Assembly: GCF_014698845.1 (NCBI RefSeq)
Contig: NZ_JACJTV010000005.1
Span: forward strand, 186,001-250,000
Length of the DNA stretch: 64,000 nt
From: Coleofasciculus sp. FACHB-1120
GTDB lineage: Bacteria; Cyanobacteriota; Cyanobacteriia; Cyanobacteriales; FACHB-T130
Direction: 5' to 3'
The translations under genes and the position numbers were made by a program. The notes under the pieces are model-generated. The model was not told the DNA's origin and made no database searches. It worked only from the letters and a program-made list of their open reading frames with translations. How positions within the stretch are numbered: the stretch's first letter is position 1; each line of letters begins with the position of its first letter. Below, piece by piece: positions 37,696 to 45,131 of the stretch.

Positions 37696-37945
37696 AATCA
37701 CGCGCACCTAATCAGTTGGTAAACAGCCTTGCAATCCGGACGATGGATCGTCGTCCTTGCGTTTAGCCTAGCCATGCACCACTAGCCTGCTCTTAACTGT
37801 GCGGTCATTCAGGGCTACCCCCTTTTCCGGTGGGACTTCCCTGAAGTGTAAGAAGGGGGTAGCCCTGAGACCGCTTGAGTTGAGCAATCTAGTCCTGAGA
37901 TGTTTACGAAGGGGCAACCAACTGACAGCTGCGCGTGATTTTTTT
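37696..37945 (+). ncRNA. retron-like msr-msd RNA, copy 1
   Basis: The 5' arm AATCACGCGCA (37696-37706) is perfectly complementary to TGCGCGTGATT (37930-37940), the a1/a2 pairing expected of a retron RNA, and a T7 run (37939-37945) closes it. Next come a hairpin GGACGA..TCGTCC wrapped by GCAA..TTGC (37731-37760, msr-like) and a long stem: GCGGTC (37801-37806) with GACCGC (37869-37874), then 16 perfect pairs, 37809-37824 with 37853-37868 (msd-like). Blocks 37712-37766 and 37883-37945 match copy 2 with 1 mismatch in 55 and 4 in 63. The base after a1 is CCTAATC instead of TTAGC, so the priming guanosine seems lost; this copy may be inactive. Confidence 0.8.
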
Positions 37946-37958
37946 CTCAATTGATGTT

Positions 37959-38699
37959 TCAGTTCTCAGGTAATCCCACGCCGTGATACGCATAAATACT
38001 GAAACCATCGGCAAACTCCATTGCTGGTTCTTCTTCAGCGTGAAGAAGTTGCTGATGATCGTAGAGCAGTTTTGTGGGGCGATCGCACACAATGCAAACA
38101 AATTCGCAATTATCTTCGCTAGTATGTTTAACAAATATATATATCCAGCCGCAACTTTTGACGAGCGACTGCAACACTTCCCATTCTCTCTGCTCGCTTT
38201 CATTGAGAGAGCAATTTAAGACAGAAAAACAGAAGTCAATAAAAATACATTGAACAAGCCAGTCTTGAGGATTCACGTCGTGAGTAAAGTTGGTAACGGC
38301 CCTCCTTGAGATTTCCGGTTGCTGGTAAAACCGATCCAATAGTGGGTTCCACAGCCTACTCAACAGCTCATCCATTGGCTCAAGCAGTTGGTCGCAAAGT
38401 TGGCTAGTAACAGGGTCGGACAGTTGCTCAAACAATTCGTCTTCTAACTTAGCCAACCAGTCAATCTGGTCTTCCTCTTCCCAGTCCGGAAAGTAAACAT
38501 CAATATCCTTCAAAAAGCTATAAAGGCTATCGAAAAAAAGAATTTTAGGTTCTTCATTCCAACAAACAGTGCAGGCAACATTTACGGCTTCAGCAGCTTT
38601 TTGACGAGCGATTGGCTCGGTGGAAAGTGCCAGGGATATCCATTTTTCTATGTAAACCGGAATCAGAGCTTCTTGCTCTGGAGTAAGCTTGTTAATCAA
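37959..38699 (-). pseudogene. truncated DUF6745-like cyanobacterial protein between the two retron RNAs
   Basis: An open frame of 246 codons starting at TTG 38699, with LTPEQEALIPVY, EPIARQKAAEAV, EPKILFFDS, CGWIYIFV, VCDRPTKLLYD and EPAMEFADGFSIYAYHGVGLPE. These are landmarks I associate with large cyanobacterial proteins ending in a DUF6745 domain. In those proteins the chain continues for roughly another hundred residues after the HGVxLPE motif. Here it stops two residues later, 14 bases from the end of RNA copy 1. I read it as a gene cut by insertion or rearrangement of the retron RNA. It may still be expressed; the middle part is rich in acidic residues. Confidence 0.65.
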
Positions 38700-38934
38700 G
38701 GTTGCCGACCTCGTAAGAAAATCTTTGCCTACTCTAATAGTGAGCGAGGCTTTCCCTTGGGGTCACAAATTTTTATTTTCCCATATCCAGCATCTAGCCG
38801 GAAGATTTCCTTTTTCAGTGGAAGAGTTGAACTTGCCTGAGTAGTTAAAACTTTTCAACCACCTTCTAAGTCGCTACATATAGCGTTATAGTGCGACATC
38901 TACACTACTAATAGCGTTTTTACAAAAATACTGG

Positions 38935-38940
38935 TAGAAT
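38935..38940 (+). promoter_or_regulatory. possible -10 element for RNA copy 2
   Basis: TAGAAT at 38935-38940 lies 7 bases before the predicted 5' end of RNA copy 2. No convincing -35 element is seen. The position fits direct transcription from the start of the a1 arm. Confidence 0.35.
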
Positions 38941-38946
38941 AATCCG

Positions 38947-39235
38947 ATCGCGCGCCTTAGCTCAATTGGTAAACAGCCTTGCAATCCGGACGATGGATCG
39001 TCGTCCTTGCGTTTAGTTTAGACACGCATCACTAGACTGCTCTTTACTAAGCGGAGCCACCCCGGAGTATTACGGTTTGGTTTCCGTGAAATACTAGCCT
39101 ACCCAGAGCATTGTGGGTGAGTTTCACCAACTAATGACTCCAAAATTGTTAGGGGGTGGCTCCGCTGAGTAGAGCAATCTAGTCCTGAGGGGTTTACGAA
39201 GGGGCAACCAACTGATAGCGGCGCGTGATTTTTTT
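38947..39235 (+). ncRNA. retron-like msr-msd RNA, copy 2 (adjacent to the reverse transcriptase)
   Basis: The a1 arm ATCGCGCGCC (38947-38956) pairs with a2 GGCGCGTGAT (39220-39229) with one G-U wobble, followed by a T7 run. Immediately after a1 comes TTAGC (38957-38961), the context in which known retrons place the branching guanosine (here G38960). The msr-like hairpin GGACGA..TCGTCC is identical to copy 1. The msd-like stem is GCGGAGCCACCCC (39051-39063) with GGGGTGGCTCCGC (39153-39165), 13 perfect pairs, and its 89-base loop contains further small hairpins (AGTATTACGG..CCGT..AATACT; ACCC..GGGT). An outer stem, CTAGACTGCTCT with AGAGCAATCTAG, embraces it. It ends 147 bases before the RT start, the usual retron order. 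Confidence 0.85.
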
Positions 39236-39381
39236 ATATTCTCTCGTTCCCAAGCCGATCGTGGGAATGATTTTTTGGAGGCTCCAGCCTCCATTAGTTC
39301 AAGGTTTCAGGGATTATTGTGCTGTTGACATAAAGTACATATGTACTATAATTGCGGAAACGCATCGCTACTTCTACAAAT

Positions 39382-40785
39382 ATGTCAGATCAGCCTCGTA
39401 CCCGCCAGGAACTCTACGATCGCATCCGACAAATGGGCAAAGAGGAATTCATCCTCGAAGAGATGATACGTTATGGGTTCTGGCCTGCACAAGGCGAGAT
39501 ACCCCAAGATCCCGCCGATGACATTCGGCGGATGGGAGAGATCCGGCGAGAACTTGATGAACTGCGACAGCAGAGTTCGCGTCTTCACAACGAAAAGGAA
39601 CTCCGCAAGCAGCTACTCAAGCAACGCCTCGCCGAGTCGCGGCGAAAGCGACAGGAGACGAAAGAACGGCGGGAACGGGAAAGGCAAGAACGAGCGGAAG
39701 ATTGGCGACAAAGAAAAGAGCGAGAAATCCTTTATCTCGGTGAAGATGTCTCAGGCGGACTCAACTATACTGAGTGCGATGAGGAAAGGTTGCGAAGTTA
39801 TGGATTACCTTTGTGCGGTACACCCTACGAAATTGCCGCTGCAATGGGAATTACTGTGGGACAATTGCGCTTTCTCGCTTTTTCCCGCAAGACTTCGACA
39901 ATTTCTCACTATATCCGCTTCAAGATTCCTAAAAAAACGGGTGGCGAACGGTTGATTTCGGCACCGATGCCACGCTTGAAGCAGGCGCAGCATTGGATTT
40001 TGGGTAATATTTTGGAAAAGCTAGAACTGCACGATGCAGCTCATGGTTTTAGACGCGATCGCTCTATCGTCAGCAACGCTCAACCTCACGTAAAACGTGA
40101 CGTAATTATCAACTTTGACCTGAAAGATTTCTTTCCCTCTATTTCCTATAAGCGAGTTAAAGGACTTTTTCACTCATTCGGTTATTCGGAAGCTGCGGCA
40201 ACAATTTTCGGGTTGCTGTGTACCCAACCGGATATCGAGGAGGTTGAATTAGACGGCAAAACTTATTATGTAGCCCTCACAGAGCGACATTTACCCCAAG
40301 GTTCGCCAGCTTCTCCAGCAATTACGAATCTAATGTGTCGCCGCTTAGATAGACGACTTACCAGTATGGCTGACGAATTGGGTTTTGTTTATACTCGCTA
40401 CGCTGACGACTTAACTTTTTCAGCTTCTGGTGACAGTCTCCGAAATATCTGCAACATTCTCAAACGCACTCAGTCAATCGTGGCTCATGAAGGGTTTACG
40501 ATTAACGAACAGAAGACTAGAATATTGCGGAAAAATCGGCAACAGGAAGTTACTGGAGTTGTGGTGAATGATTATCCGAATATTTCTAAAAAAGAGCTAA
40601 AACGTTTTCGTGCTACTTTGTTCCAAATTGAGAAAGATGGCTTGGAAGGTAAGCATTGGGGAAATTCTAATAATGTGATGTCTTCGATTCAGGGTTATGC
40701 CAATTTTGTCGCTATGGTTAATCCGCAAAAGGGTGTTGAGTTTCAAGAGCAAATTCGACGAATTCGAGATAAATACAGATGCTAA
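39382..40785 (+). CDS. retron-type reverse transcriptase with long charged N-terminal extension
   Basis: A 467-residue reverse transcriptase. RT motifs in order: FDLKDFFPSI, the retron-specific NAxxH (SNAQPH), LPQGSPASPAITNL, catalytic YADD in TRYADDLTF, and the retron-specific VTG in EVTGVVVND. Together they place it with retron RTs, away from group II intron or DGR enzymes. Residues about 50-125 form a strongly charged, Arg/Glu-rich helix or coiled coil that typical retron RTs of about 320 residues lack. The start is ATG 39382; a TTG at 39352 would add ten residues. It should reverse-transcribe the RNA encoded just upstream to make multicopy single-stranded DNA. Accessory proteins are likely the WGR-HEAT and SWIM proteins upstream. 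Confidence 0.92.
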   Translation: MSDQPRTRQELYDRIRQMGKEEFILEEMIRYGFWPAQGEIPQDPADDIRRMGEIRRELDELRQQSSRLHNEKELRKQLLKQRLAESRRKRQETKERRERERQERAEDWRQRKEREILYLGEDVSGGLNYTECDEERLRSYGLPLCGTPYEIAAAMGITVGQLRFLAFSRKTSTISHYIRFKIPKKTGGERLISAPMPRLKQAQHWILGNILEKLELHDAAHGFRRDRSIVSNAQPHVKRDVIINFDLKDFFPSISYKRVKGLFHSFGYSEAAATIFGLLCTQPDIEEVELDGKTYYVALTERHLPQGSPASPAITNLMCRRLDRRLTSMADELGFVYTRYADDLTFSASGDSLRNICNILKRTQSIVAHEGFTINEQKTRILRKNRQQEVTGVVVNDYPNISKKELKRFRATLFQIEKDGLEGKHWGNSNNVMSSIQGYANFVAMVNPQKGVEFQEQIRRIRDKYRC

Positions 40786-40823
40786 TACTGAAAAAAAAAT
40801 ATCACGGGTTAGCGATATATCTG

Positions 40824-40850
40824 TAGGGGCATGGCAATGCCATGCCCCTA
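40824..40850 (+). terminator. 12-base hairpin after the reverse transcriptase
   Basis: TAGGGGCATGGC (40824-40835) and GCCATGCCCCTA (40839-40850) form a perfect stem with a 3-base loop, followed by AAAATTTT. It lies 38 bases after the RT stop and could terminate its transcript. The sequence is also a common dispersed repeat of cyanobacteria, so it may be only that. Confidence 0.55.
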
Positions 40851-41012
40851 AAAATTTTGATTTTGTTGGAATCTCAAAAGTATGCAATTTTCTCCATAAA
40901 AAATCCGAAATTTCTATCTCTACTCTTGTAGTTTATCTAAGTCACAAATCACCAAAACGGCATTCTCGACTCGACGCTAGAAACTGCACAAAATATCTAG
41001 AGGACGCTACAA

Positions 41013-42851
41013 ATGAAAGCAACTTCCTCCCTGAGTCAATCGCTTATTGCAGCCGCTACCCCGTCCACTGTAGACTTGATTGTTAGTTTCCAGGCTGAAG
41101 AAGAAACGCGCAACAAAGTACCGCGTCTTCCGCTTAATTTGAGTGTAGTAATTGATAGATCGGGTTCGATGGCGGGAGCGCCGCTTAAGAATGCTATTCA
41201 AGCTGCACAAAGGCTTGTGGAATATTTGACCCCGGAGGATTTTCTTTCAGTTGTAATATATGACGATACGCCGGAAACAATTCTTCCGCACCAACTGGTT
41301 CAGGATAAATCTGCCATTCGTTCGCTAATTGGTAGGGTGAAAGCTGGCGGATGTACTAACTTGAGTGGCGGTTGGCTAATGGGATGCGACAATGTAAAAT
41401 CTCAGCAGTCCACAGAACGCATCAATCGCGTTTTATTATTAACAGATGGACAGGCGAATGTTGGGATTACCAATTCTCAGGTATTAATTAACACTGCAAG
41501 ACAACAAGCTGAACAAGGAATCATTACAACAACTTTAGGGTTTGGAACTTATTTTAATGAAGATTTGCTCATCGGTATGGCAAATGCTGCCGGGGGAAAC
41601 TTCTATTTCATTCAATCACCTGACGATGCTACTGATGTATTCAGAATTGAACTAGAAAGCCTCACGTCTGTTGTCGCGCAAAATCTGACGGTGACGCTGC
41701 AACCAGAAGATTCTGTAAAAATAACCGGGATTCTCAACAATTACCGATCCAATCTGATTGGCAACAACCTGGAAGTTTTCTGCGGCGATGTTTATGAGGT
41801 AGAAAATAAGCAGCTAGCCGTAGAATTGCCAATTCCTCCGCAAACAAATATTGGGGTGATAAATATTGCCACCATTGCTTATAAATATCAAGCGGTTGTC
41901 GATGGCAGCATTCAACAATTCACTAACGAAATCCCAATTAGTATAACGGTTGCTGATGCTGAATCAGCCAGCAAGGTGCAGCCAGATGCAGCGGTTGTGG
42001 AGCAAGCAAGTAAGCTGAGGATTGGTAAGGTAAAAGATGAAGCGATCGCACTCGCTGACAAAGGAGATTATACCGCCGCATCCCAGAAACTTCGCAAGAC
42101 GATTGAGGATCTCAAGCTCAAAGCATTGCATGAATCCTTTGAAGTTGCCGAAGAGATGGAACAACTGGATTATTATGCACAACGGCTGGAAAGCAAAAAG
42201 TTTGATAGTATCAGTCGTAAGGAGATGCGAGATCAATCTTACCAGGCTCTTACACGCGATCGCGGCGATTTAAAATTGCGCGGACTTGCTGCGAGTGCCA
42301 ACAGCTTACAAGCTGTTTCCAGCGTGGATGAGGGAGTTTTGGTGAAATGCGATCGCGTTAGTGGTAAGTTGCGGATTCACGTCATTTCTGACGGTTACAA
42401 TCCTAATTTCAACGTGCAATTCCCCCGCAATATTCGGGAAGAAGGTGTCACCTACATCGTTGATGAAATCAATCTATCTGCTGACGGTAGCTTTTATCGC
42501 GTCTCCGGTAACATTCGCCGCTTAGTGCAACCCGGACAGGAACGCGCCGCATCATCTCAAAATGGTACGTCTTCTTCCAGTCCAAAACGACAAAAGCTGA
42601 ATGCACCTGCTTCTGCTGCTGATTTAGAAACAATTGATACTGTAGGTGATGGAGTTCTCGTGCAGTGCGTGAAAGAAGGCAGTAAATTGAGAGCGAGAGT
42701 CGTGTCCGATGGGTACGATCCTAACTACAACATCCGCTTTCCCCGCGACATTCGAGAAGAAAACGTTCTCTATGTTGTTGATGAAGTGGAAGAGGCAAAG
42801 AATGGCGGATCTTATGTCGCTTATGGGAAGATTCGTAGGTTAGTTCAGTAA
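41013..42851 (+). CDS. VWA-domain protein with two C-terminal copies of an unnamed ~65-residue domain
   Basis: A 612-residue protein. A von Willebrand A domain (about 35-230) has the MIDAS motif in VIDRSGSMAG (about 48) and the later Thr and Asp in GGCTNLSGG and LLTDGQANVG. A beta-rich segment and a helical part with alternating Lys/Glu (about 330-420) follow. The last 175 residues contain two copies (about 438-510 and 544-612) of a domain with the pattern (E/D)GVLV.C, SDGY(N/D)PN, (F)PR(N/D)IRE(E), YVVDE, and ending IRRLVQ. The same domain ends the WGR protein at 45132-46556. The gene follows the retron RT by 227 bases on the same strand, so it may belong to the system, perhaps as a metal-dependent adaptor. 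Confidence 0.85.
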   Translation: MKATSSLSQSLIAAATPSTVDLIVSFQAEEETRNKVPRLPLNLSVVIDRSGSMAGAPLKNAIQAAQRLVEYLTPEDFLSVVIYDDTPETILPHQLVQDKSAIRSLIGRVKAGGCTNLSGGWLMGCDNVKSQQSTERINRVLLLTDGQANVGITNSQVLINTARQQAEQGIITTTLGFGTYFNEDLLIGMANAAGGNFYFIQSPDDATDVFRIELESLTSVVAQNLTVTLQPEDSVKITGILNNYRSNLIGNNLEVFCGDVYEVENKQLAVELPIPPQTNIGVINIATIAYKYQAVVDGSIQQFTNEIPISITVADAESASKVQPDAAVVEQASKLRIGKVKDEAIALADKGDYTAASQKLRKTIEDLKLKALHESFEVAEEMEQLDYYAQRLESKKFDSISRKEMRDQSYQALTRDRGDLKLRGLAASANSLQAVSSVDEGVLVKCDRVSGKLRIHVISDGYNPNFNVQFPRNIREEGVTYIVDEINLSADGSFYRVSGNIRRLVQPGQERAASSQNGTSSSSPKRQKLNAPASAADLETIDTVGDGVLVQCVKEGSKLRARVVSDGYDPNYNIRFPRDIREENVLYVVDEVEEAKNGGSYVAYGKIRRLVQ

Positions 42852-42860
42852 ACTTTTAAC

Positions 42861-42898
42861 GCAGAGGTACGCAAAGGATAGCGCAGAGGTACGCAAAG
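42861..42898. repeat. tandem GCAGAGGTACGCAAAG repeat
   Basis: Two copies of a 16-base unit (42861-42876 and 42883-42898) with a 22-base period follow the VWA gene. It resembles the dispersed CGCAGAGGCGC-type repeats of cyanobacteria; a relative in the opposite orientation lies at about 35985-36015. Confidence 0.7.
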
Positions 42899-42913
42899 AG
42901 TGTCTGTGTTCTT

Positions 42914-43417
42914 TTATCCAAGATTCTTTTTCACATCCGCAAGTGTCACCATCAGCGTCAAGGGATGAACCGGAGAGGGCATGAAACCACACTTATCCAC
43001 ATAGAATCTTTTCGCCTCTTCATCAAGTGCGTGAACCATAATAGCTCTAATCCCGGCAATCTCTGATGCTTGTAAAGTACGCAATATTGCATCCTTGACC
43101 AAACCTTTACCGATTCCCTTCCCTCTGTGGTTAATATCAACTGCAAGTCTGCCCAATACCATAACTGGAATTGGATCGGGCATATTCCTTTTGATTTTGC
43201 CAGGAGCCTCACTATGAATGACACTACCATTCGCTAAACTGTAGTACCCCACTACCCGATCTCCACAGCAGACAACGTATGTACGAGACGCTCCGGTTGC
43301 CTCGTTTTCAAGAGCGCGTTTCCTCAACCAGTCATTTAGAGATGGCTTACCACAATCGAATGTCTCTACATCGTGTGTCTGCTGAAGGGTTTCTGGTGGG
43401 GTGTATTTTATTCCCAA
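42914..43417 (-). CDS. GNAT acetyltransferase toxin of a DUF1778/GNAT pair
   Basis: A 167-residue GNAT-fold protein with FDCGKPSLNDWLRKRA near the N-terminus and the acetyl-CoA loop RLAVDINHRGKGIGKGLVKDA (the family's R/Q-x-x-G-x-G/A). The later ALDEEAKRFYVDKCGF is also typical. Toxins of this class (TacT, AtaT, KacT) acetylate charged tRNAs and block translation. The start is a TTG at 43417, overlapping the end of the antitoxin gene by 10 bases; no ATG lies close by. The pair stands between the VWA gene and the Uma2 gene. Confidence 0.88.
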   Translation of the reverse strand: MGIKYTPPETLQQTHDVETFDCGKPSLNDWLRKRALENEATGASRTYVVCCGDRVVGYYSLANGSVIHSEAPGKIKRNMPDPIPVMVLGRLAVDINHRGKGIGKGLVKDAILRTLQASEIAGIRAIMVHALDEEAKRFYVDKCGFMPSPVHPLTLMVTLADVKKNLG

Positions 43418-43698
43418 GGGGTTGGTGCCTGAAGCAACTCAATTAACTTTTCATTTTTCGTTGGAGAGGTGTCAAGAGCCTTGTTAAAAGCTTTCCACTG
43501 TTCATCACTAAGACGAAACAATCTGCGATCGAGCAAAGCCTCTTCTGCCGCTCGATATGCCGCATCTAGCATGAAAGCACTCCGAGTTTTACCAGAAAGA
43601 CTCGCCGCACTATCTATGAGGTCGAGCTGATTTGGCTCAATTCTCATATTGACAACCTCGGATCGCTTAATTTTTTCGGTTTTATCAAGTACTGCCAT
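43408..43698 (-). CDS. DUF1778 (TacA-type) antitoxin
   Basis: A 96-residue protein. The N-terminal ribbon-helix-helix part (VNMRIEPNQLDLIDSAASLSGKTRSAFMLDAAYRAA) binds operator DNA, and the C-terminal tail (LSDEQWKAFNKALD) is the stretch that neutralises the GNAT toxin in known pairs. It is the first gene of the two-gene operon. A TATAAT-containing palindrome lies 35 bases upstream of its start. Confidence 0.9.
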   Translation of the reverse strand: MAVLDKTEKIKRSEVVNMRIEPNQLDLIDSAASLSGKTRSAFMLDAAYRAAEEALLDRRLFRLSDEQWKAFNKALDTSPTKNEKLIELLQAPTPWE

Positions 43699-43732
43699 AG
43701 CGACTCACCTTCTCTATAGTGCTTAGTGTCTG

Positions 43733-43744
43733 ATATTATAATAT
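43733..43744 (-). promoter_or_regulatory. palindromic promoter/operator of the toxin-antitoxin operon
   Basis: ATATTATAATAT is a perfect 12-base palindrome. On the minus strand it contains TATAAT (43740-43735), a consensus -10, with a possible TTATGT -35 at 43763-43758 (17-base spacer). Overlap of a palindrome with the -10 fits autoregulation by a ribbon-helix-helix antitoxin. Confidence 0.45.
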
Positions 43745-43872
43745 ACACATTGTACATACATAATTCCCGAATAGTCAATGCTGAATTATGATGATGTAGA
43801 GGCGGCTATCTAAAAACTGCACGGATAATTCACAGCCTGCAACCCGTGGCAAGTTTCCACATGCGATCGCGT

Positions 43873-44451
43873 TCACGAACCAGGAAATACACGATTTAGA
43901 TCGAGCGACAAGTCAGGAAAATTAGGGAGTGTAACCGTTTCATTGGGTAATGCAATCTCTCTGAGGCGATAGCCGAAATTCCCTTGAGTGTCTTGATAAG
44001 GCTGACTGTAACGTTCTAGTTGATTAGCAACCAAATTGACAATCCAATAATTCTGAATTTGGTTCTCTGCATATAGGGATAGCTTTACAGTCCGGTCATA
44101 TTCCAAGGTTAAGTTTGATACTTCAATTACTAGCCGAATATCGTTTGGATAGGGATGATTGGAGAAGTAATCATCCGGCTGCCCTTGTGCGATCGCAACA
44201 TCCGTTTCTGGTTCGCTGTCGGCAGGTAGTGTAATTGGTTCCTGTCCTCGTACCACTGCAAGGTTGCCAACCAATCTATCTAACTCCCGTACTAACTTGG
44301 TATTGCAAACAGAGTGAAGCGTGCCTTTTGCAAGCATTTGCACTAGCTCTCCCCGAATCAACTCCACGCGATCACCCTCGTTTAGACAATCCAATTCAAT
44401 CAGGCGATGATACTCAGCTAGTGTAAAACGTTTAGTTGCGGCCTGGGTCAT
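43873..44451 (-). CDS. Uma2-family (DUF820) PD-(D/E)XK-like protein
   Basis: A 192-residue member of the Uma2/DUF820 family, very abundant in cyanobacteria. Visible landmarks are FTLAEYHRLIE, GDRVELIRGELVQM, PETDVAIAQG, LVIEVSNLTLEYDRTVKLSLYAE and YWIVNLVANQLERY, which follow the order of the family and include the nuclease-like E...D...ExS/K residues. The family is annotated as putative endonuclease; its biological role is not settled. No partner gene is evident. Confidence 0.9.
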   Translation of the reverse strand: MTQAATKRFTLAEYHRLIELDCLNEGDRVELIRGELVQMLAKGTLHSVCNTKLVRELDRLVGNLAVVRGQEPITLPADSEPETDVAIAQGQPDDYFSNHPYPNDIRLVIEVSNLTLEYDRTVKLSLYAENQIQNYWIVNLVANQLERYSQPYQDTQGNFGYRLREIALPNETVTLPNFPDLSLDLNRVFPGS

Positions 44452-44491
44452 AATGACTCAGCAGGAAACGACACTTTCATTTTCGCGTATG

Positions 44492-44968
44492 TTAGAAGGT
44501 TCCACGAAGCTGCAACTCATAGTCCTGGCGAGCGAAAATAAAGGAACCAAGGTTATATGTCCACCAATCCCGATGAAACTGCTGGAAATCCGACCAGGTG
44601 ACGGTAGTTTCTGTCAGTGAGATACGAGCAAGCAGAAACCAGCACTCAATGATGCCGCAAGTACAACCAAGAATAGTGGTTTTCCCTCTGCGTGAATCTT
44701 CAGGTTTCAGGATAAAGCCTTCCTCGGCAATTCTGTAGGGTTCGTCAAGCAGGTGTTTAGAAGGAAACATCACCATCCAAGGAGGGAGGTAGCTATAATC
44801 CCCAGCAATTAAATCCACTTTCCTGAGATTCTCACCCATTGTATTCCGCTCGTTATATTCCTCCTGGGCAAAAGGTAACTCAATTTCCCGCACAAGGTCA
44901 ATCAGAGGCCGGTCATTGATGCGGATTTCTCCACTTGGCAGAATTGCAAATTGATCGCGGGGACTCAT
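44492..44968 (-). CDS. hypothetical protein, 158 residues
   Basis: A soluble protein without signal or membrane segment. It begins SPRDQFAILPSGEIRIND, contains a Cys-rich centre (TTILGCTCGIIECWFLLARI) and a Trp/aromatic-rich end (TWSDFQQFHRDWWTYNLGSF). I do not recognise a family name. It sits 163 bases downstream of the WGR-propeller gene on the same strand and 40 bases upstream of the Uma2 gene, so it might share a transcript with either. Confidence 0.7.
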   Translation of the reverse strand: MSPRDQFAILPSGEIRINDRPLIDLVREIELPFAQEEYNERNTMGENLRKVDLIAGDYSYLPPWMVMFPSKHLLDEPYRIAEEGFILKPEDSRRGKTTILGCTCGIIECWFLLARISLTETTVTWSDFQQFHRDWWTYNLGSFIFARQDYELQLRGTF

Positions 44969-45131
44969 GGAGAAAAAAGCCTACTAATAGTAGGTTGGGT
45001 TTCACTATTATTCAACTCAACCAATGCGATCGCAACTCCTGAAAATGATAAGACTTTTCGAGAGCGATCGCATTCTGTAAAAGAGGCGCGATCGCATAAG
45101 TTAGAGTAAGCGATCGCGCAAACTACAACTA

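Noticed and set aside
38947-39020. Possible tRNA gene (TAGCTCAATTGGTA resembles a D arm)
   Set aside because: No anticodon arm, T arm or acceptor pairing follows. The segment is the start of the second retron-like RNA and is repeated at 37700 in altered form.
39382-40785. Reverse transcriptase of a group II intron or a diversity-generating retroelement
   Set aside because: No maturase or endonuclease domain and no intron RNA domain V were seen. There is no template/variable repeat pair either. The NAxxH and VTG motifs and the a1/a2 RNA fit a retron instead.
40824-40850. A third retron RNA or a regulatory RNA after the reverse transcriptase
   Set aside because: Only a single short palindrome is present, without a1/a2 arms. 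It matches a common dispersed repeat and at most serves as a terminator.
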